Assembly (NCBI RefSeq): GCF_026241195.1
Contig: NZ_JAPFQO010000008.1
Span: forward strand, 124,001-188,000
Origin: Pontibacter anaerobius
GTDB lineage: Bacteria; Bacteroidota; Bacteroidia; Cytophagales; Hymenobacteraceae
Reading direction: 5' to 3'
Length of the DNA: 64,000 bases
This document shows positions 1 to 10,376 of the stretch, piece by piece. Under the pieces are notes generated by a model, which did no database searches, was not told the origin of the DNA, and saw only the letters and a list, made by a program, of their open reading frames with translations. Made by a program: the position numbers and the translations under genes. Numbering within the stretch: the first letter of the stretch is position 1; every line of letters begins with the position of its first letter.

Positions 1-1599
1 GCATCTAAAAACGAAGGCGAAGATGCTCGTTTATACAAAGCCGTAGAAGCCTGTTCTGATTTTGCCATCGCGTTGGGCATCAACATCCCGACAGGTAAAG
101 ACTCGCTTTCCATGAAGCAGAAGTATAAAGACGAGGAAGTTATCGCACCTGGTACAGTGATCATCTCAGCAGCGGGAAACTGCTGCAACGTACGCCAGGT
201 TGTGGAGCCAGTTCTGCAACGAGATGGTGGTAATATTTACTACATCAACCTTTCAAACGATGCCTACAAGTTAGGCGGTTCTTCGTTTGCGCAGATCGTG
301 AATAAAATCGGCAATGAAACACCGGATATCACTGATGCTTCGTTGTTTAAGAGTGCATTTAATACCCTGCAGGGATTAATTAAAGAAGGTAAGATTGAAG
401 CAGGTCATGATATTGGCAGCGGTGGTTTGATCACGACCCTGCTTGAGATGTGCTTTGCAGATAATAACTTGGGTGCATCCATTGACCTGACATCTCTGGG
501 TGAAGCGGACAGCATCAAAGTGCTTTTTGCTGAGAACATTGGCGTAGTATTCCAGGCATCAGCAGACGTGGAAGAGACCTTAAAAGCGAACAACGTGCCT
601 TTCCACAAAATAGGTACAAGCACTTCTACTGCAACGTTAGAACTGAAAAACGGTGAAGACGCTTACAGCTTTGATGTTGCTCAGCTACGTGATACCTGGT
701 TTAAAACTTCATACTTACTCGACATCAAGCAAAGTGGTCCGGTAAGTGCGAAAGAGCGTTTCGACAACTATAAAAAGCACGACCTGATCTACAAATTTCC
801 GGAAGGATTTGACGGTAAGAAGCCGGTTATAGACAACTCTAAACCAAGAATAAAAGCTGCCATCATTCGTGAGAAAGGAAGTAACTCTGAGCGTGAAATG
901 GCCAATGCCATGTACCTTGCGGGCTTCGACGTGAAGGACGTGCACATGACGGATCTGATCTCCGGTAGGGAAACCCTGGAGGATATCCGTTTCATCGGTG
1001 CCGTGGGTGGCTTCTCTAACTCAGATGTTCTTGGGTCGGCCAAAGGTTGGGCCGGAGCCTTTATGTACAACGAAAAAGCAAAGACAGCGCTGGAGAACTT
1101 CTTTAACCGCGAAGACACCCTATCAGTAGGCATTTGCAACGGCTGTCAGCTATTCGTGGAGTTAGGCCTCATTACCAAGGGCCATGAAGAGCCGGCGAAA
1201 ATGCTGCATAACGTAAGCCATAAACACGAAAGCATCTTCACGTCTTTAACTATCCGGGAAAATAAATCGGTAATGCTTTCGAGCCTGGCCGGAAGTACGC
1301 TGGGAGTGTGGGTATCACACGGAGAAGGTCGTTTCTGCCTGCCACACTTAGAAGATAAATACCAGATCGTTGGCAAGTATGGCTATGAAACTTACCCAGC
1401 CTGCCCGAACGGTTCTGACTACAACACCGCCATGATCTGTGACGAAACGGGTCGCCACCTGGTGATGATGCCGCACATTGAGCGCTCGCTTCTGCAGTGG
1501 CAATGGGCACACTATCCGAAAGGCCGCCACGACGAAGTATCGCCATGGATGGAGGCTTTCGTGAATGCCAGAAAGTGGTTGGAGACTAACGGAAAATAG
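1..1599 (+). CDS. purL: Phosphoribosylformylglycinamidine synthase, C-terminal part (5' end outside window)
   Basis: The frame is open from base 1, so the gene starts upstream and only about its last 532 codons are seen. The protein makes FGAM from FGAR, ATP and glutamine in purine synthesis, in the cytoplasm. The visible part covers the end of the synthetase half and the complete C-terminal class I glutaminase domain. The nucleophile cysteine lies in GICNGCQ (Cys codon 1135-1137), followed by HGEGRF and the PHIER motif that supplies the catalytic His and Glu (codons at 1474 and 1480). This is the large single-chain form of the enzyme (about 1200-1300 residues in the family), not the split PurL/PurQ/PurS form. 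A strong terminator follows 50 bases after the stop, so the gene ends its transcription unit. Confidence 0.97.
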   Translation, partial: ASKNEGEDARLYKAVEACSDFAIALGINIPTGKDSLSMKQKYKDEEVIAPGTVIISAAGNCCNVRQVVEPVLQRDGGNIYYINLSNDAYKLGGSSFAQIVNKIGNETPDITDASLFKSAFNTLQGLIKEGKIEAGHDIGSGGLITTLLEMCFADNNLGASIDLTSLGEADSIKVLFAENIGVVFQASADVEETLKANNVPFHKIGTSTSTATLELKNGEDAYSFDVAQLRDTWFKTSYLLDIKQSGPVSAKERFDNYKKHDLIYKFPEGFDGKKPVIDNSKPRIKAAIIREKGSNSEREMANAMYLAGFDVKDVHMTDLISGRETLEDIRFIGAVGGFSNSDVLGSAKGWAGAFMYNEKAKTALENFFNREDTLSVGICNGCQLFVELGLITKGHEEPAKMLHNVSHKHESIFTSLTIRENKSVMLSSLAGSTLGVWVSHGEGRFCLPHLEDKYQIVGKYGYETYPACPNGSDYNTAMICDETGRHLVMMPHIERSLLQWQWAHYPKGRHDEVSPWMEAFVNARKWLETNGK

Positions 1600-1648
1600 T
1601 GAATATAAAGCTATTTTGTCCCAGCATTTGAGATAATTTATAATAGCT

Positions 1649-1697
1649 AAACCCTCCTGTTTTAGAGATATAATTTCTAAAGCAGGAGGGTTTTCTG
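1649..1697 (+). terminator. Rho-independent terminator of purL
   Basis: An 11-base outer stem (AAACCCTCCTG with CAGGAGGGTTT, 1649-1659 and 1683-1693) continues inward as TTTTAGA/TCTAAAG with one G-T pair and closes on a short AT loop. A T-rich tail follows. Confidence 0.88.
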
Positions 1698-1778
1698 TAT
1701 AGGTACTATTCTGATCTGCTAAACAGTAATAGCCGGAAATTAAGAATGATCTACCTGCGCGGCTAATTGCTACGCTTC

Positions 1779-2345
1779 TTATTCATGGTCATGATGACTT
1801 TCTTTGGCTTCAGCATATGTTTTATGAGTAATGCCTTTAGGATGCTCAGCTGGTGCATAGATAGTATAAAGTTTCAGGTCCGTTGTACCTGTGTTCTTGA
1901 TGTGGTGATAGTATCCGGCAGGGATCAACACAGCCCAATCATCTGATATCGTTTTGTCGTAGGTTAGCTTACCTGATTCCTTGCCCATTCGTACACGAGC
2001 CTCCCCTTGTTCGATCCGGATAAACTGGTCTGTTTTGTTATGTACTTCCAGGTCTATTTCCTCGCCTGGTTTTAGAGACATCAGCACCATCTGCATGTGT
2101 GCACTAGTCCACTTTACTGCCCGATAATCAGGGTTGTTCACTGTGGCTTCCTCAATGTTCAGTGCCCATGGCTTCATGCCCATGTCTGCATCCTGCACAT
2201 TACCTTCTACCTTCTCTGCCATTGCCCCTTCAGCATCTGTTACGCTAGTAGCCGTACTTTCTCCGCAGCCTGATAACAGGAATAGTGTACAGCTATATAT
2301 TGCAGAATTGAGAAGCATATTATTCATTATAACTCTTGTTTTCAT
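1779..2345 (-). CDS. Cupin-domain lipoprotein
   Basis: A 188-residue exported protein. A hydrophobic signal segment ends in a lipobox (LLSGC, cysteine about residue 27), so it is probably anchored in the envelope. The rest is a single small cupin barrel. The second cupin motif is clear (IPAGYYHHIKNTG). The first is degenerate: only one His (VHNKTDQF) stands where the HxH...E metal ligands are usual, with Gln replacing the Glu. Metal binding may therefore be altered. The C-terminus is His-rich (ESHHDHE). Start could also be the Met at codon 7. It stands alone, convergent with purL. Substrate unknown. Confidence 0.8.
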   Translation of the reverse strand: MKTRVIMNNMLLNSAIYSCTLFLLSGCGESTATSVTDAEGAMAEKVEGNVQDADMGMKPWALNIEEATVNNPDYRAVKWTSAHMQMVLMSLKPGEEIDLEVHNKTDQFIRIEQGEARVRMGKESGKLTYDKTISDDWAVLIPAGYYHHIKNTGTTDLKLYTIYAPAEHPKGITHKTYAEAKESHHDHE

Positions 2346-2659
2346 AGCTCTGATCTATTAATTAATATTTCTGTTTCACCTAACTACATCCAATGAACTC
2401 ATACATAGGTACATCCTTCTTTTATTTAACGACTCTCACCGATTAATTAGTTGTACTTTAGACTTGTACTTGATTAAAGTTCAAAATTTGAGCATGCTTA
2501 CTACAAGTGGTCTTTCCCGACTATAATTATAGATGGACAGAAGCATATAGTCTCTATGTTCGGGCTAGAACAAAACGCAGCAGCGAACTATTAAAGACTC
2601 TGGACTTTGGTATCGGGATTTTTTAAAGAGCAGTGATAAAGTATAACTGACAGAAGCAA
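2346..2659. other. Intergenic, nothing recognised
   Basis: An AT-rich gap upstream of the cupin lipoprotein and downstream of the RND pump, both on the minus strand. No coding potential, clear hairpin or repeat is visible apart from two copies of the window-wide AAGTATA/TATACTT-type motif near 2460-2645. Confidence 0.5.
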
Positions 2660-5600
2660 CTACGAACGCTGCAACTGCTTTGAGCCTTTCTCTTTCTTCA
2701 TCATCTTCACCACATCATCCATTATCATATAAAGGCAAGGCACGATCACAAGTATAATGGCTGTAGCGAAAACAATCCCGAAGCCTAGCGAAATAGCCAT
2801 GGGTATAAGTTGAAATGCTTGCCTGGACGTCTCAAGTATGATTGGCGTTAAGCCGCCGAAGGTGGTAAGCGTGGTAAGGATGATGGGCCTGAACCTGCGG
2901 ATGCCGGCTTCATGTATGGCATCGTAGGCAGAGACATCTCCCTTTTGCCGGTTGGCATAGTCGATCATGATCAGCGAATCGTTCACTACTACACCTGATA
3001 GCGCGATAATACCCATCAGGCTCACCAACGACAGATCATAGCCTAGTAAGATGTGACCGATTACCGCTCCCACCACGCCGAAAGGTATAGCCAGCATCAC
3101 AATAATAGGTTGAATGTAGCTGTTCAGCGCCACTGCTAATAATGAAAAGATCAACAGCATGGCAATGATAAAACCAGACCACAGGGCCTGCGTAGACTCC
3201 CGCATCTCAGCCTGACTCCCCTCAAAGGTCCAGGTGATGCCGGGGAAGTCAGCTTGCAGTTGTGGAAGTACCTCTTCGTTTAAAGATTTAAGCACACGCG
3301 TCTGGGCATTGGCCGGCTCCACATCCATACTTACATTTACTATCCTGCGTCCGTCGCGCCTGTTAATATTGGTAAAGGTTTCCCCGGATGTGACTTTTAC
3401 CACGTTGAGCAAGGGAACTGCGGTACCGTCTGGTGTGCGAATGATAAACTCCTCCAGGTTATACATGTCCTTCCGCTCTTCCTCCGGTAGCTTTACACGG
3501 ATCTCGGTTTCGTTGATGCCGCGTAGCTGGCGCATGGCCAGGGCTCCAAAGAATGCATCGCGTACCTGCTGCCCAACGGCGGAAGGTGTTAAACCAAGGC
3601 TTCTGCCTTCCGGCAACAGCTCAAAGCCCAGCTGTAGTTTGCCCATGTTGTAGTTATCGCTGATGTCGCGGGTTTCTTCAAAGGCTTCCACCCGCTCCAC
3701 AAAGGCCTGACTGGCACGCTCCAACACTTTTATATCGGTGTGACTCAAATCTATACTTATATCCTGGCGCGCACCACCTGGACCACGCTCTGCCTCAAAC
3801 GTGATCTGGTCTACGCCTTCAATGTCACCGATCTCTTCTCGCCACAATTCGATTACTTCCTTGGCGGTTATATCAATCTCATCGGGCGGTTTCATCACGA
3901 TCTCCACATCGATAAAATCTTTGCCGCGCACGTTGGTTTTGATGCCTTCGGCTACCTCATACAGGTTGTGTTCCTCGAACATGCGCTGTGTAGACTCGGT
4001 GATCTGGATGGCTACTTTGGCAGCCTGATCGGTGGTAGTTCCAACGGGTAACCTTACCGCGCACTCAATCTCATCGGCAGCTTCCTCGGGCATCAGCACC
4101 ATGCCCATATGGCCGCTGTAACCAAAGCCGCCAACAACCAGTAACAAAGCCACCGCAGAAGTAAGCGTAATATATCTGTTGCGCAGGCACAGGTTCAGGA
4201 AAGGTTGGTAGCGGCGATCTATAAACTTCCCGAAGGCCTCAGCGACGGAATTCTGCCAGCTCTCCAGCTTCTGTAGGGCTTTAGACTTGTTCTTCTTCGG
4301 CTTGTGCGCCACATGCGAAGGAAGTATAAAGAGCGCCTCGAAAAGTGACACCGCCAACACCGCGATTACTACCACCGGCAGCGGCCACCAGTATTTACCG
4401 GTTTCGCCGGGCATGAACAGGAGCGGCACAAAGGCGATGATGGTAGTAAGTATACTGAAGATGACGGGTTTGGAAACGTCTTTGGCACCAAGTATAGCAG
4501 CCTCCATGTACCCATAGCCTTTTTGCCTGTATGCATAGATGTTCTCCCCCACTACAATAGCATCATCCACCACAATCCCCATCACGATCAGGAAACCGAA
4601 CATCGAGATCATGTTTATACTTATATCCATAACGGGCAAAAGCACCATCGCTCCAATAAAGGAAATGATCATGCCCATCATCACCCAGAACGCCAAACGG
4701 TACTCCAGGAACAGCCCCAAAATCACCATTACGATGACAATAGCCAACAGACCATTCTCAGTTAAAAGCGCCAGGCGCTCCCGAAAGTCTTCTGCCCGGT
4801 TACTGTCGATCCGGATGCTTACGCCGGGAGGTAAGGCCTTCTCAAAATCAGCCATTATCTGCTTCACCAGCTCCTCTATCTCCAGCGGCGACTGCTTACC
4901 TGTCCGGAAGATTTCCAAGTCTACGGTGTTCTGCTGGTTAAACTGTCCGTGAAAACCTGTTTCCTCAAACCCATCGGTAATTTTGGCAATATCGCCGAGT
5001 TTTACCGTGGCACCCGATTCAGAAGAAATCACGTCTATTTTGGAGAGTTCTTCGGCCCACAGTTTCCGCTCCTGCATCCGGAGCAGCACCTCTCCGGCCT
5101 GTGTTTCGATAGAGCCCGCCGGTACGTCTTCGCTGGAATTGCGGATGATACTGGCCACCTGCCCCAGCGTCATATTATACTCGCGCAAGGTATGCTCGGG
5201 TATCTCCACATGCGTCACAAAGTCGGGCACGTTGCCGATCTCTACCTGCGTGATCTCATCGTTTGCCAGCAGCCGGTTACGGAGCCGTTCGGCCAATATA
5301 CGCAGCGTCCAGACATCCACATCCCCGTACAGGCCAATCTGCATCACGTCCCGCCGCTGGTCCAGCAGCCTTACCTGTGGTTGTTCAATATCATCCGGGA
5401 AAGTTTGGATGCGGCCCACGGCCTGGTCTATATCCTGAAAGGCCTTCATCCTGTCGGTGCCGGGCACCAGTTCCACCGTCACCCTTCCGGATCCCTCATA
5501 GGCCACAGAAGTGACTTCTTTTATACCTTGTACGCCCTTAATGGCTTCCTCCACGGGCAGCACAATTCCCTGCTCTGTCTCCGTTGGGGCTGCTCCCGGG

Positions 5601-5788
5601 TACACCACGCTTATCTCCACATAATCCAGCTGAAACTGCGGGTATACTTCTTTCTGCACGTTATACATCGTCCAGATGCCGCCACCGATCAGTATAAACA
5701 TCAGCAGATTCGTGATCACGCGGTTGCGGGCCATAAAGGCAATAGGCCCCTTGTGTGTGTCTTCAGCCGGTTTATCTGGTTTAGTCAT
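2660..5788 (-). CDS. RND efflux transporter permease (AcrB/MexB-like, HAE-1 type)
   Basis: A 1042-residue inner-membrane proton antiporter, the usual RND length. TM1 follows a short cytoplasmic N-terminus ([16 protein letters not shown]). The periplasmic porter head has the usual [13 protein letters not shown] segment. TM4 carries the paired acidic residues of the proton relay ([15 protein letters not shown]). The second half repeats the fold, with [24 protein letters not shown] in TM10. It forms a tripartite pump with the adaptor and outer-membrane channel encoded just upstream (4 bases from the adaptor stop). The substrate cannot be read from sequence. Resemblance is to drug/solvent pumps rather than CusA, because no Met-rich metal relay is obvious. 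Confidence 0.95.
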   Translation of the reverse strand: MTKPDKPAEDTHKGPIAFMARNRVITNLLMFILIGGGIWTMYNVQKEVYPQFQLDYVEISVVYPGAAPTETEQGIVLPVEEAIKGVQGIKEVTSVAYEGSGRVTVELVPGTDRMKAFQDIDQAVGRIQTFPDDIEQPQVRLLDQRRDVMQIGLYGDVDVWTLRILAERLRNRLLANDEITQVEIGNVPDFVTHVEIPEHTLREYNMTLGQVASIIRNSSEDVPAGSIETQAGEVLLRMQERKLWAEELSKIDVISSESGATVKLGDIAKITDGFEETGFHGQFNQQNTVDLEIFRTGKQSPLEIEELVKQIMADFEKALPPGVSIRIDSNRAEDFRERLALLTENGLLAIVIVMVILGLFLEYRLAFWVMMGMIISFIGAMVLLPVMDISINMISMFGFLIVMGIVVDDAIVVGENIYAYRQKGYGYMEAAILGAKDVSKPVIFSILTTIIAFVPLLFMPGETGKYWWPLPVVVIAVLAVSLFEALFILPSHVAHKPKKNKSKALQKLESWQNSVAEAFGKFIDRRYQPFLNLCLRNRYITLTSAVALLLVVGGFGYSGHMGMVLMPEEAADEIECAVRLPVGTTTDQAAKVAIQITESTQRMFEEHNLYEVAEGIKTNVRGKDFIDVEIVMKPPDEIDITAKEVIELWREEIGDIEGVDQITFEAERGPGGARQDISIDLSHTDIKVLERASQAFVERVEAFEETRDISDNYNMGKLQLGFELLPEGRSLGLTPSAVGQQVRDAFFGALAMRQLRGINETEIRVKLPEEERKDMYNLEEFIIRTPDGTAVPLLNVVKVTSGETFTNINRRDGRRIVNVSMDVEPANAQTRVLKSLNEEVLPQLQADFPGITWTFEGSQAEMRESTQALWSGFIIAMLLIFSLLAVALNSYIQPIIVMLAIPFGVVGAVIGHILLGYDLSLVSLMGIIALSGVVVNDSLIMIDYANRQKGDVSAYDAIHEAGIRRFRPIILTTLTTFGGLTPIILETSRQAFQLIPMAISLGFGIVFATAIILVIVPCLYMIMDDVVKMMKKEKGSKQLQRS

Positions 5789-5792
5789 ACTA

Positions 5793-6992
5793 CTATTTCC
5801 CTTCTTTCCTTGCTGTATCTGGTCTGGCTTTGCTTCCTTCTGTACGTAGCTCAGAGCCTTCCACCACCGTTGACAGGTCTGTTGTTACGACCATTTCTCC
5901 GTCAGAAAGACCTTTGCTGATGTAAGCAAAATCAGGATCTTCGAACAACACCTCTACCTTCCGGATATTGAGCTTGCCGTCTTTCATTACCCACACCGTG
6001 TTGTCCTGCCTGAGGTAGTCGCGGCTAAGGCGGATAACATCTTTCAATTGTTTTGCCTGTATGTGCGCCTCCACGAACGTACCTATAAGCAGGGGTGGGA
6101 TTGTATCCGCGTTCGTTCTCCGCGCCAGCGGGTCCGGCACAGAGATAAGTACCCTTGCCAGCCGTGTCTGCGTATCAAGTGCTCCTACCAGTTTATATAG
6201 ATAGCCCTTTCTGTACTGCCCTTCCGGCCAGCTGTTGGCATCTATCACTTTTACGTCTGCCCCAGCCCCAGGGTCATTTTCAGCAAACGTAAGCCAGTTC
6301 ACCTTCGAGACAGGCACATCCGCTGCCACCCAGTATTCTTCCATTCCTACCAACCTTCCGATGTCAGCTCCGGGAGCCAGTTGGGTGCCTGTGTTAGCGT
6401 TTCGGGTGATAATGTGTGCATCGAAGGGTGCCCGGATGGTGGTGCGCTGCAGGTTGAGCCGGGCCTGGTCTACTGCAGCCTGTGCTGCAGCCACATTCGC
6501 CTTTGCTGCATCCAACTGTGGTTTGCGCAGCACAAGGTCTTGGTTTTTCGTGGGCAGGTCTTCTCCAATCAGCTCATAATCTTTACGGGCCACTTCCTGC
6601 CTGCCCATCTCCACACTCAGGTCTGATTTGGCCAGCTCCAGATCGCTTCTTCTGAGCTGCAGCGTGTTCCGGTAATCAGCAGGATTTATCTGTAGCAGCA
6701 CCTCTCCTTTTTTAACAAAAGAGCCTGGTGTGAAGTTATCGGAGATGCGGATCACCTCCCCGCCTACCTGCGTACTAAAGGTAATGTCTTTTGCCGCCTG
6801 CACGGTTCCGGTTGCCACTACGTTAGGAGTATAATTACCTCGTTCCACCTGCACCACATCTACCAGCATGGCAGTTTTTATACTTGCCCCTTCCCGCTGT
6901 GCTTCCGGCTCCGTCATAAACACAACAACGGTGACGATGATACTTGCCAGAAGTATAGCTGCACTAATTAAGAATGTCTTCTTTTTGGTCAT
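5793..6992 (-). CDS. RND efflux periplasmic adaptor (membrane fusion protein)
   Basis: A 399-residue protein with one N-terminal TM/signal anchor ([19 protein letters not shown]). A split lipoyl domain follows ([25 protein letters not shown] and the returning [19 protein letters not shown] half). Between the halves is a coiled-coil hairpin (about residues 110-185, rich in A, K and Q). Beta-barrel and membrane-proximal domains follow. It links the RND permease to the outer-membrane channel. It lies 30 bases after the channel gene and 4 bases before the permease in one operon transcribed from about 8.46 kb. Confidence 0.95.
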   Translation of the reverse strand: MTKKKTFLISAAILLASIIVTVVVFMTEPEAQREGASIKTAMLVDVVQVERGNYTPNVVATGTVQAAKDITFSTQVGGEVIRISDNFTPGSFVKKGEVLLQINPADYRNTLQLRRSDLELAKSDLSVEMGRQEVARKDYELIGEDLPTKNQDLVLRKPQLDAAKANVAAAQAAVDQARLNLQRTTIRAPFDAHIITRNANTGTQLAPGADIGRLVGMEEYWVAADVPVSKVNWLTFAENDPGAGADVKVIDANSWPEGQYRKGYLYKLVGALDTQTRLARVLISVPDPLARRTNADTIPPLLIGTFVEAHIQAKQLKDVIRLSRDYLRQDNTVWVMKDGKLNIRKVEVLFEDPDFAYISKGLSDGEMVVTTDLSTVVEGSELRTEGSKARPDTARKEGK

Positions 6993-7022
6993 CCTGATGC
7001 TATTTTGATGATAGCCTCTACG

Positions 7023-8462
7023 CTATAAACCCTCGATCTCTTCCTGTAAAAGCAATTCCCTTTCCGTTTCAAAACCTCCTGCCAGGGCACGGTAAAGGCC
7101 TACTCTTATTTCCAGCAGGTCAAGCCTTGCATTAACTAAATCAAGGCGGAGCTGTTGTAATTGGTTTAACGTAACCAGCACATCCAGGTAAGGTATAAAG
7201 CCATTCAGGTACTCTATTCTGAGTTGCCCAAAGGTTTTTTCAGCCAGCTCCACCTGCTTTGCTATTACTTCAATTTGCTGGACTTGCTTTGTTTCCTGTA
7301 TCAGCGCGTTTTCTATTTCCTGGAAAGCCACGAGTACAGTTTGTCCATAATCATTTAGTTGTTGCTGCCGTATGGCCTCTGCCTGATCTACCTGCGCTTT
7401 TAACCTGCCTCCGTTAAAAATAGGTGCCAACAAGCTACTGCCCAACGAAATTGCCTGCGATTCGAATAACCCGATCAGATCATTTGACCTGAGTGCAGCA
7501 TTGAGCGAGAATGTCAGTCGCGGATAACGGTTGCTGATAGCGGCAGCTACTTCTCTGTCTGATGCCTGAAGTATACTGAACGACCGCTGCACATCGGGCC
7601 TTCGGTTTACAAGTTGCAGCGGGATTCCTGTTTGAGGCAATGGCGGCAATTCTGGCATCTTAGCAGAAGCCTCTACAACTTCGCCAGGTGGTTGCCCAAG
7701 CAGTATCGATAGCTGATTCTCCAGCAGCTCTTTTTGCAGCTCAAGCGTTATCCGTTGCTGCTTTGTACTTTCGATGAGTTGCCGCTGCCGCAGAACATCA
7801 ACGCCTCTTACCTGTCCGCTGGCAAAGCGGTTGCGGATAAGCGCCAGTACCTGCTCATTTGTCTCCAACTGATCGTCCACCAGCTGCAGTTGAATGTTGT
7901 TCGCTTTTAGCCTGAACCAGGCTAAGGCCACCTCAGCTGTTAGCGTGACGGCTGCCGTTTTGTAGTCGTAGTAGCTGGCCCTAAACCTATACTCTTCTGC
8001 AGCTATGCTATACCTGATGCGTCCCCAAAGGTCTGCTTCATAACTCGCCCCTAACCCAAGCTGCGTGTTTTCTCCCCCGGCAAAATCAGGTTCCGGACGA
8101 CTTATACCACTCCTGAGTTGCAGAAATACATCTGGCACTCTGGCCGCTGAGGTTATGGTAAGTATGGCTTTCGACTCTTCGAACTGGTACCAAAAAACCT
8201 TCAACGGCAGGTTAGATTCTAAGGCGGAGTCAACAAGTATGTTTAACGTAGGGTCTTCAAAAGCTTGCCACCACCTGTCTGGGGCCACCTCTTCGCCGGG
8301 TAATGAGAAAGTTTGTGGGGATTCGTAGGGGAGCTGCACATCAGCCATTTTACGGTTGCAGCCCGAGAAGCAAAGTAGTATAAAGCAGCACAGCACGTAC
8401 TGGCCAGGTGTAAAGTATGACCTGCCTTTAACAAATCCGCTAAGGAAACCGCCGCTTTTCAA
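7023..8462 (-). CDS. Outer-membrane efflux channel, TolC/NodT family lipoprotein
   Basis: A 479-residue first gene of the RND operon. The signal sequence ends in a lipobox (LLCFSGC, cysteine about residue 35). A NodT-type opening follows (PDRWWQAFEDPTLNILVDSAL). Two repeats of the OEP fold with long amphipathic helices and the usual RRPDVQ(R)S segment give the trimeric outer-membrane and periplasmic tunnel. The first Met is followed by about 20 polar or basic residues before the hydrophobic stretch, which is long, so a later start is possible, but no better Met exists before the lipobox. Confidence 0.93.
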   Translation of the reverse strand: MKSGGFLSGFVKGRSYFTPGQYVLCCFILLCFSGCNRKMADVQLPYESPQTFSLPGEEVAPDRWWQAFEDPTLNILVDSALESNLPLKVFWYQFEESKAILTITSAARVPDVFLQLRSGISRPEPDFAGGENTQLGLGASYEADLWGRIRYSIAAEEYRFRASYYDYKTAAVTLTAEVALAWFRLKANNIQLQLVDDQLETNEQVLALIRNRFASGQVRGVDVLRQRQLIESTKQQRITLELQKELLENQLSILLGQPPGEVVEASAKMPELPPLPQTGIPLQLVNRRPDVQRSFSILQASDREVAAAISNRYPRLTFSLNAALRSNDLIGLFESQAISLGSSLLAPIFNGGRLKAQVDQAEAIRQQQLNDYGQTVLVAFQEIENALIQETKQVQQIEVIAKQVELAEKTFGQLRIEYLNGFIPYLDVLVTLNQLQQLRLDLVNARLDLLEIRVGLYRALAGGFETERELLLQEEIEGL

Positions 8463-8921
8463 ATTGCTTATACTTTTGTATTCTTAGATTGGGCAGGTGG
8501 TACATCTTAGCCCAATTTATACTTGCATAAGTCATTTAACCAGAAGCGGCAGTTTAAGGTTATACCTGGCAGGGGCAGTTAAAGTATAAGAACAGGTTTT
8601 GAAGTATAAAATAAATCAGTTTTAGTGTTGCTGATGCGCAGTAGATTTCAGTACACTTATAATCCTGGGCAGATGTGTACGGGGCTTTGTAACACATTCT
8701 AAAAAGTAAGCGAGCAACATCTGCTATAGAAAAGCAAAATTTTAGGTGCAGCTTATACTATGCTGATCTTTTTAGTCAAGTAGCAAGAATGATTGCAAGC
8801 ATACAGAATTTAGGGAAGGGATAAACAGAAATGTTATACGCTAAGGCAGCTTCAGATAAGGGAAAATTTTACATCAAAACTTCTATGATCAAGTAATTAG
8901 TTAAAGTAACCTTCTTTTCCG
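8463..8921. other. Intergenic, no gene seen
   Basis: About 460 bases between the end of an EF-hand lipoprotein gene and the start of the RND operon. It must contain the RND operon promoter. I see no perfect TAnnTTTG box. The stretch holds at least four copies of the AAGTATA/TATACTT motif (near 8468, 8518, 8582 and 8600), a local cluster, but no hairpin terminator. Confidence 0.5.
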
Positions 8922-9836
8922 CTACTCAAAAAGAAAGTAAGTAAAGTATCTTTCTTCGTACTCGCTCCTAGCTAACAAGCCGTCTTTATTATGATCCCAA
9001 CGATCAAAAATACCACCCACAAATTCGGATGAGTCAATGATAGAATCCTTATTCACATCCCAATCAGAGTAAAAGTTTAATTTAATTATCCCTTTGATGA
9101 ATTCACTATCGGTCAATTTCCCATCACTGTCCCCATCCCATGTAGCCAAAGCCTGGTCTTTTAAATCGAAATCTGCAGCAAATTTCTTCCATTCTGCATC
9201 AGATATCTTAAAGTCATAGTCTTTATCAACCATGAGAAACAAGGCAAAACCGAATGATGCATCGGGTTCTTTAGGAACAGTATAAACCATCCAATCCATA
9301 TACTCTCCCATTTTAAGTCTACTTCCGATTTCTACAAACTCCTCCTTGCTAAGGTCCGGTGCATGTAAGTTGAAATCAAATGAGTTTTGTGATACGTTTT
9401 TACTTTTGTCCTCTGCTTCAACTATCATCCTATACCTAGCAATGCCTGCACCCTGAGGCAATGGAATCTGTTTTCTGTATAAGTACATCATTACATCAAA
9501 GCTTTTATCGCTCTCACTGGCATAGTCAGCAGTTTTAAAACTTGCAATTAGCTCCTTATTACTGGTAGAATCCTCCAGGTATACGCGTACTTCCTCGAGT
9601 CCTCCATTGTCTACTACCTTCACTCTAATCATAACATTTTCAATTATGACAAAAGAAGTGTTAGCTGCCGGTTCAGTAAATTCAATTACAGGTTTGCTAG
9701 TGTCGGGTCCTGCAGGAGGGACTGGAGTAGTTGGATTAACAGGTAGAGGGTGTGCAGTAGGGCTCACTTCATCGTCGTCACATGCCACGGTGGCTAAGGC
9801 GACAAGAAAAACTAAAAGTAAATAACTCTTTTTCAT
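8922..9836 (-). CDS. EF-hand lipoprotein with Ig-like domain (paralogue A)
   Basis: A 304-residue lipoprotein. The signal peptide ends in ATVAC followed by DDDE, then a Pro/Thr-rich linker. A beta-sandwich like the Bacteroidota DUF4625 or Ig-like fold spans about residues 45-165 (DTSKPVIEFTEPAANTSF opening). The C-terminal half carries four EF-hand loops with canonical acidic spacing at about residues 204 (DKDYDFKISDAE), 234 (DGDSDGKLTDSE), 260 (DVNKDSIIDSSE) and 281 (DHNKDGLLARSE). Calcium binding is therefore very likely. The next gene on the same strand is a paralogue, and both share a conserved upstream element about 137 bases before the start. Role unknown; calcium-dependent surface adhesion or sensing is a guess. 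Confidence 0.85.
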   Translation of the reverse strand: MKKSYLLLVFLVALATVACDDDEVSPTAHPLPVNPTTPVPPAGPDTSKPVIEFTEPAANTSFVIIENVMIRVKVVDNGGLEEVRVYLEDSTSNKELIASFKTADYASESDKSFDVMMYLYRKQIPLPQGAGIARYRMIVEAEDKSKNVSQNSFDFNLHAPDLSKEEFVEIGSRLKMGEYMDWMVYTVPKEPDASFGFALFLMVDKDYDFKISDAEWKKFAADFDLKDQALATWDGDSDGKLTDSEFIKGIIKLNFYSDWDVNKDSIIDSSEFVGGIFDRWDHNKDGLLARSEYEERYFTYFLFE

Positions 9837-9972
9837 AGCACAAGACTTAAAGCATCAGGAAAGATGTCTTTAAAAGATGCCTCTTGCTTTGGTTGCTGCT
9901 TTAGCACAGCTAAAAAGAAGGAGTTCTTAAATGAGACTCGCACCTGACGCATAGAACACTAGACGACTGTTG

Positions 9973-10006
9973 CAAATCAGGTATCCTGACGGATAAGAAT
10001 TCTGAA
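9973..10006 (-). promoter_or_regulatory. Conserved palindromic upstream element, copy A
   Basis: On the minus strand this reads GAATTC, then TATCC-GTCA-GGATA, then CCTGATTTG. The TATCC/GGATA halves form an inverted repeat with a 4-base spacer. It lies 137 bases before the start of the EF-hand lipoprotein and is nearly identical to the element before its paralogue (11387-11419), although the DNA between element and gene is not conserved. This suggests an operator or promoter rather than simple duplication. The regulator is unknown. Confidence 0.55.
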
Positions 10007-10304
10007 TAGTTCAAAATTGGTGAAGTGTATGTTCATATACGATGGCCATCAAAACACAATTAACTAACAATCATAACCTTACAGATAATTTTGTAAATGT
10101 ATCCTTATAGGGGCTGATGCTAATTGAAACCTGAGTAAAAGAAATGGTTTAATATGATAATTATACTTAGCAGGAGTTACTTATCTACTTCTAGCCTGTT
10201 ATTTTCTGTTCGTTAACGCTAGAGTAAGTCTTCAGCAAAGGCACCTAAACTTTTGGTATTAAAACAGGTTTCCTGCAGGTTTTTACAAAAGTTCACAAAT
10301 AGCA

Positions 10305-10331
10305 AAAGCACCGGCTGTACCGGTGCTTTCT
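10305..10331 (-). terminator. Hairpin terminator downstream of EF-hand paralogue B
   Basis: A perfect 10-base stem AAAGCACCGG / CCGGTGCTTT (10305-10314 and 10320-10329) with a 5-base loop, 46 bases past the stop of the gene at 10377. A T-run on the minus strand supports termination in that direction. Confidence 0.8.
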
Positions 10332-10376
10332 TTCCTCAAGTACAAGTAGCATGGAAGTATAACTGTTGGGAATTAC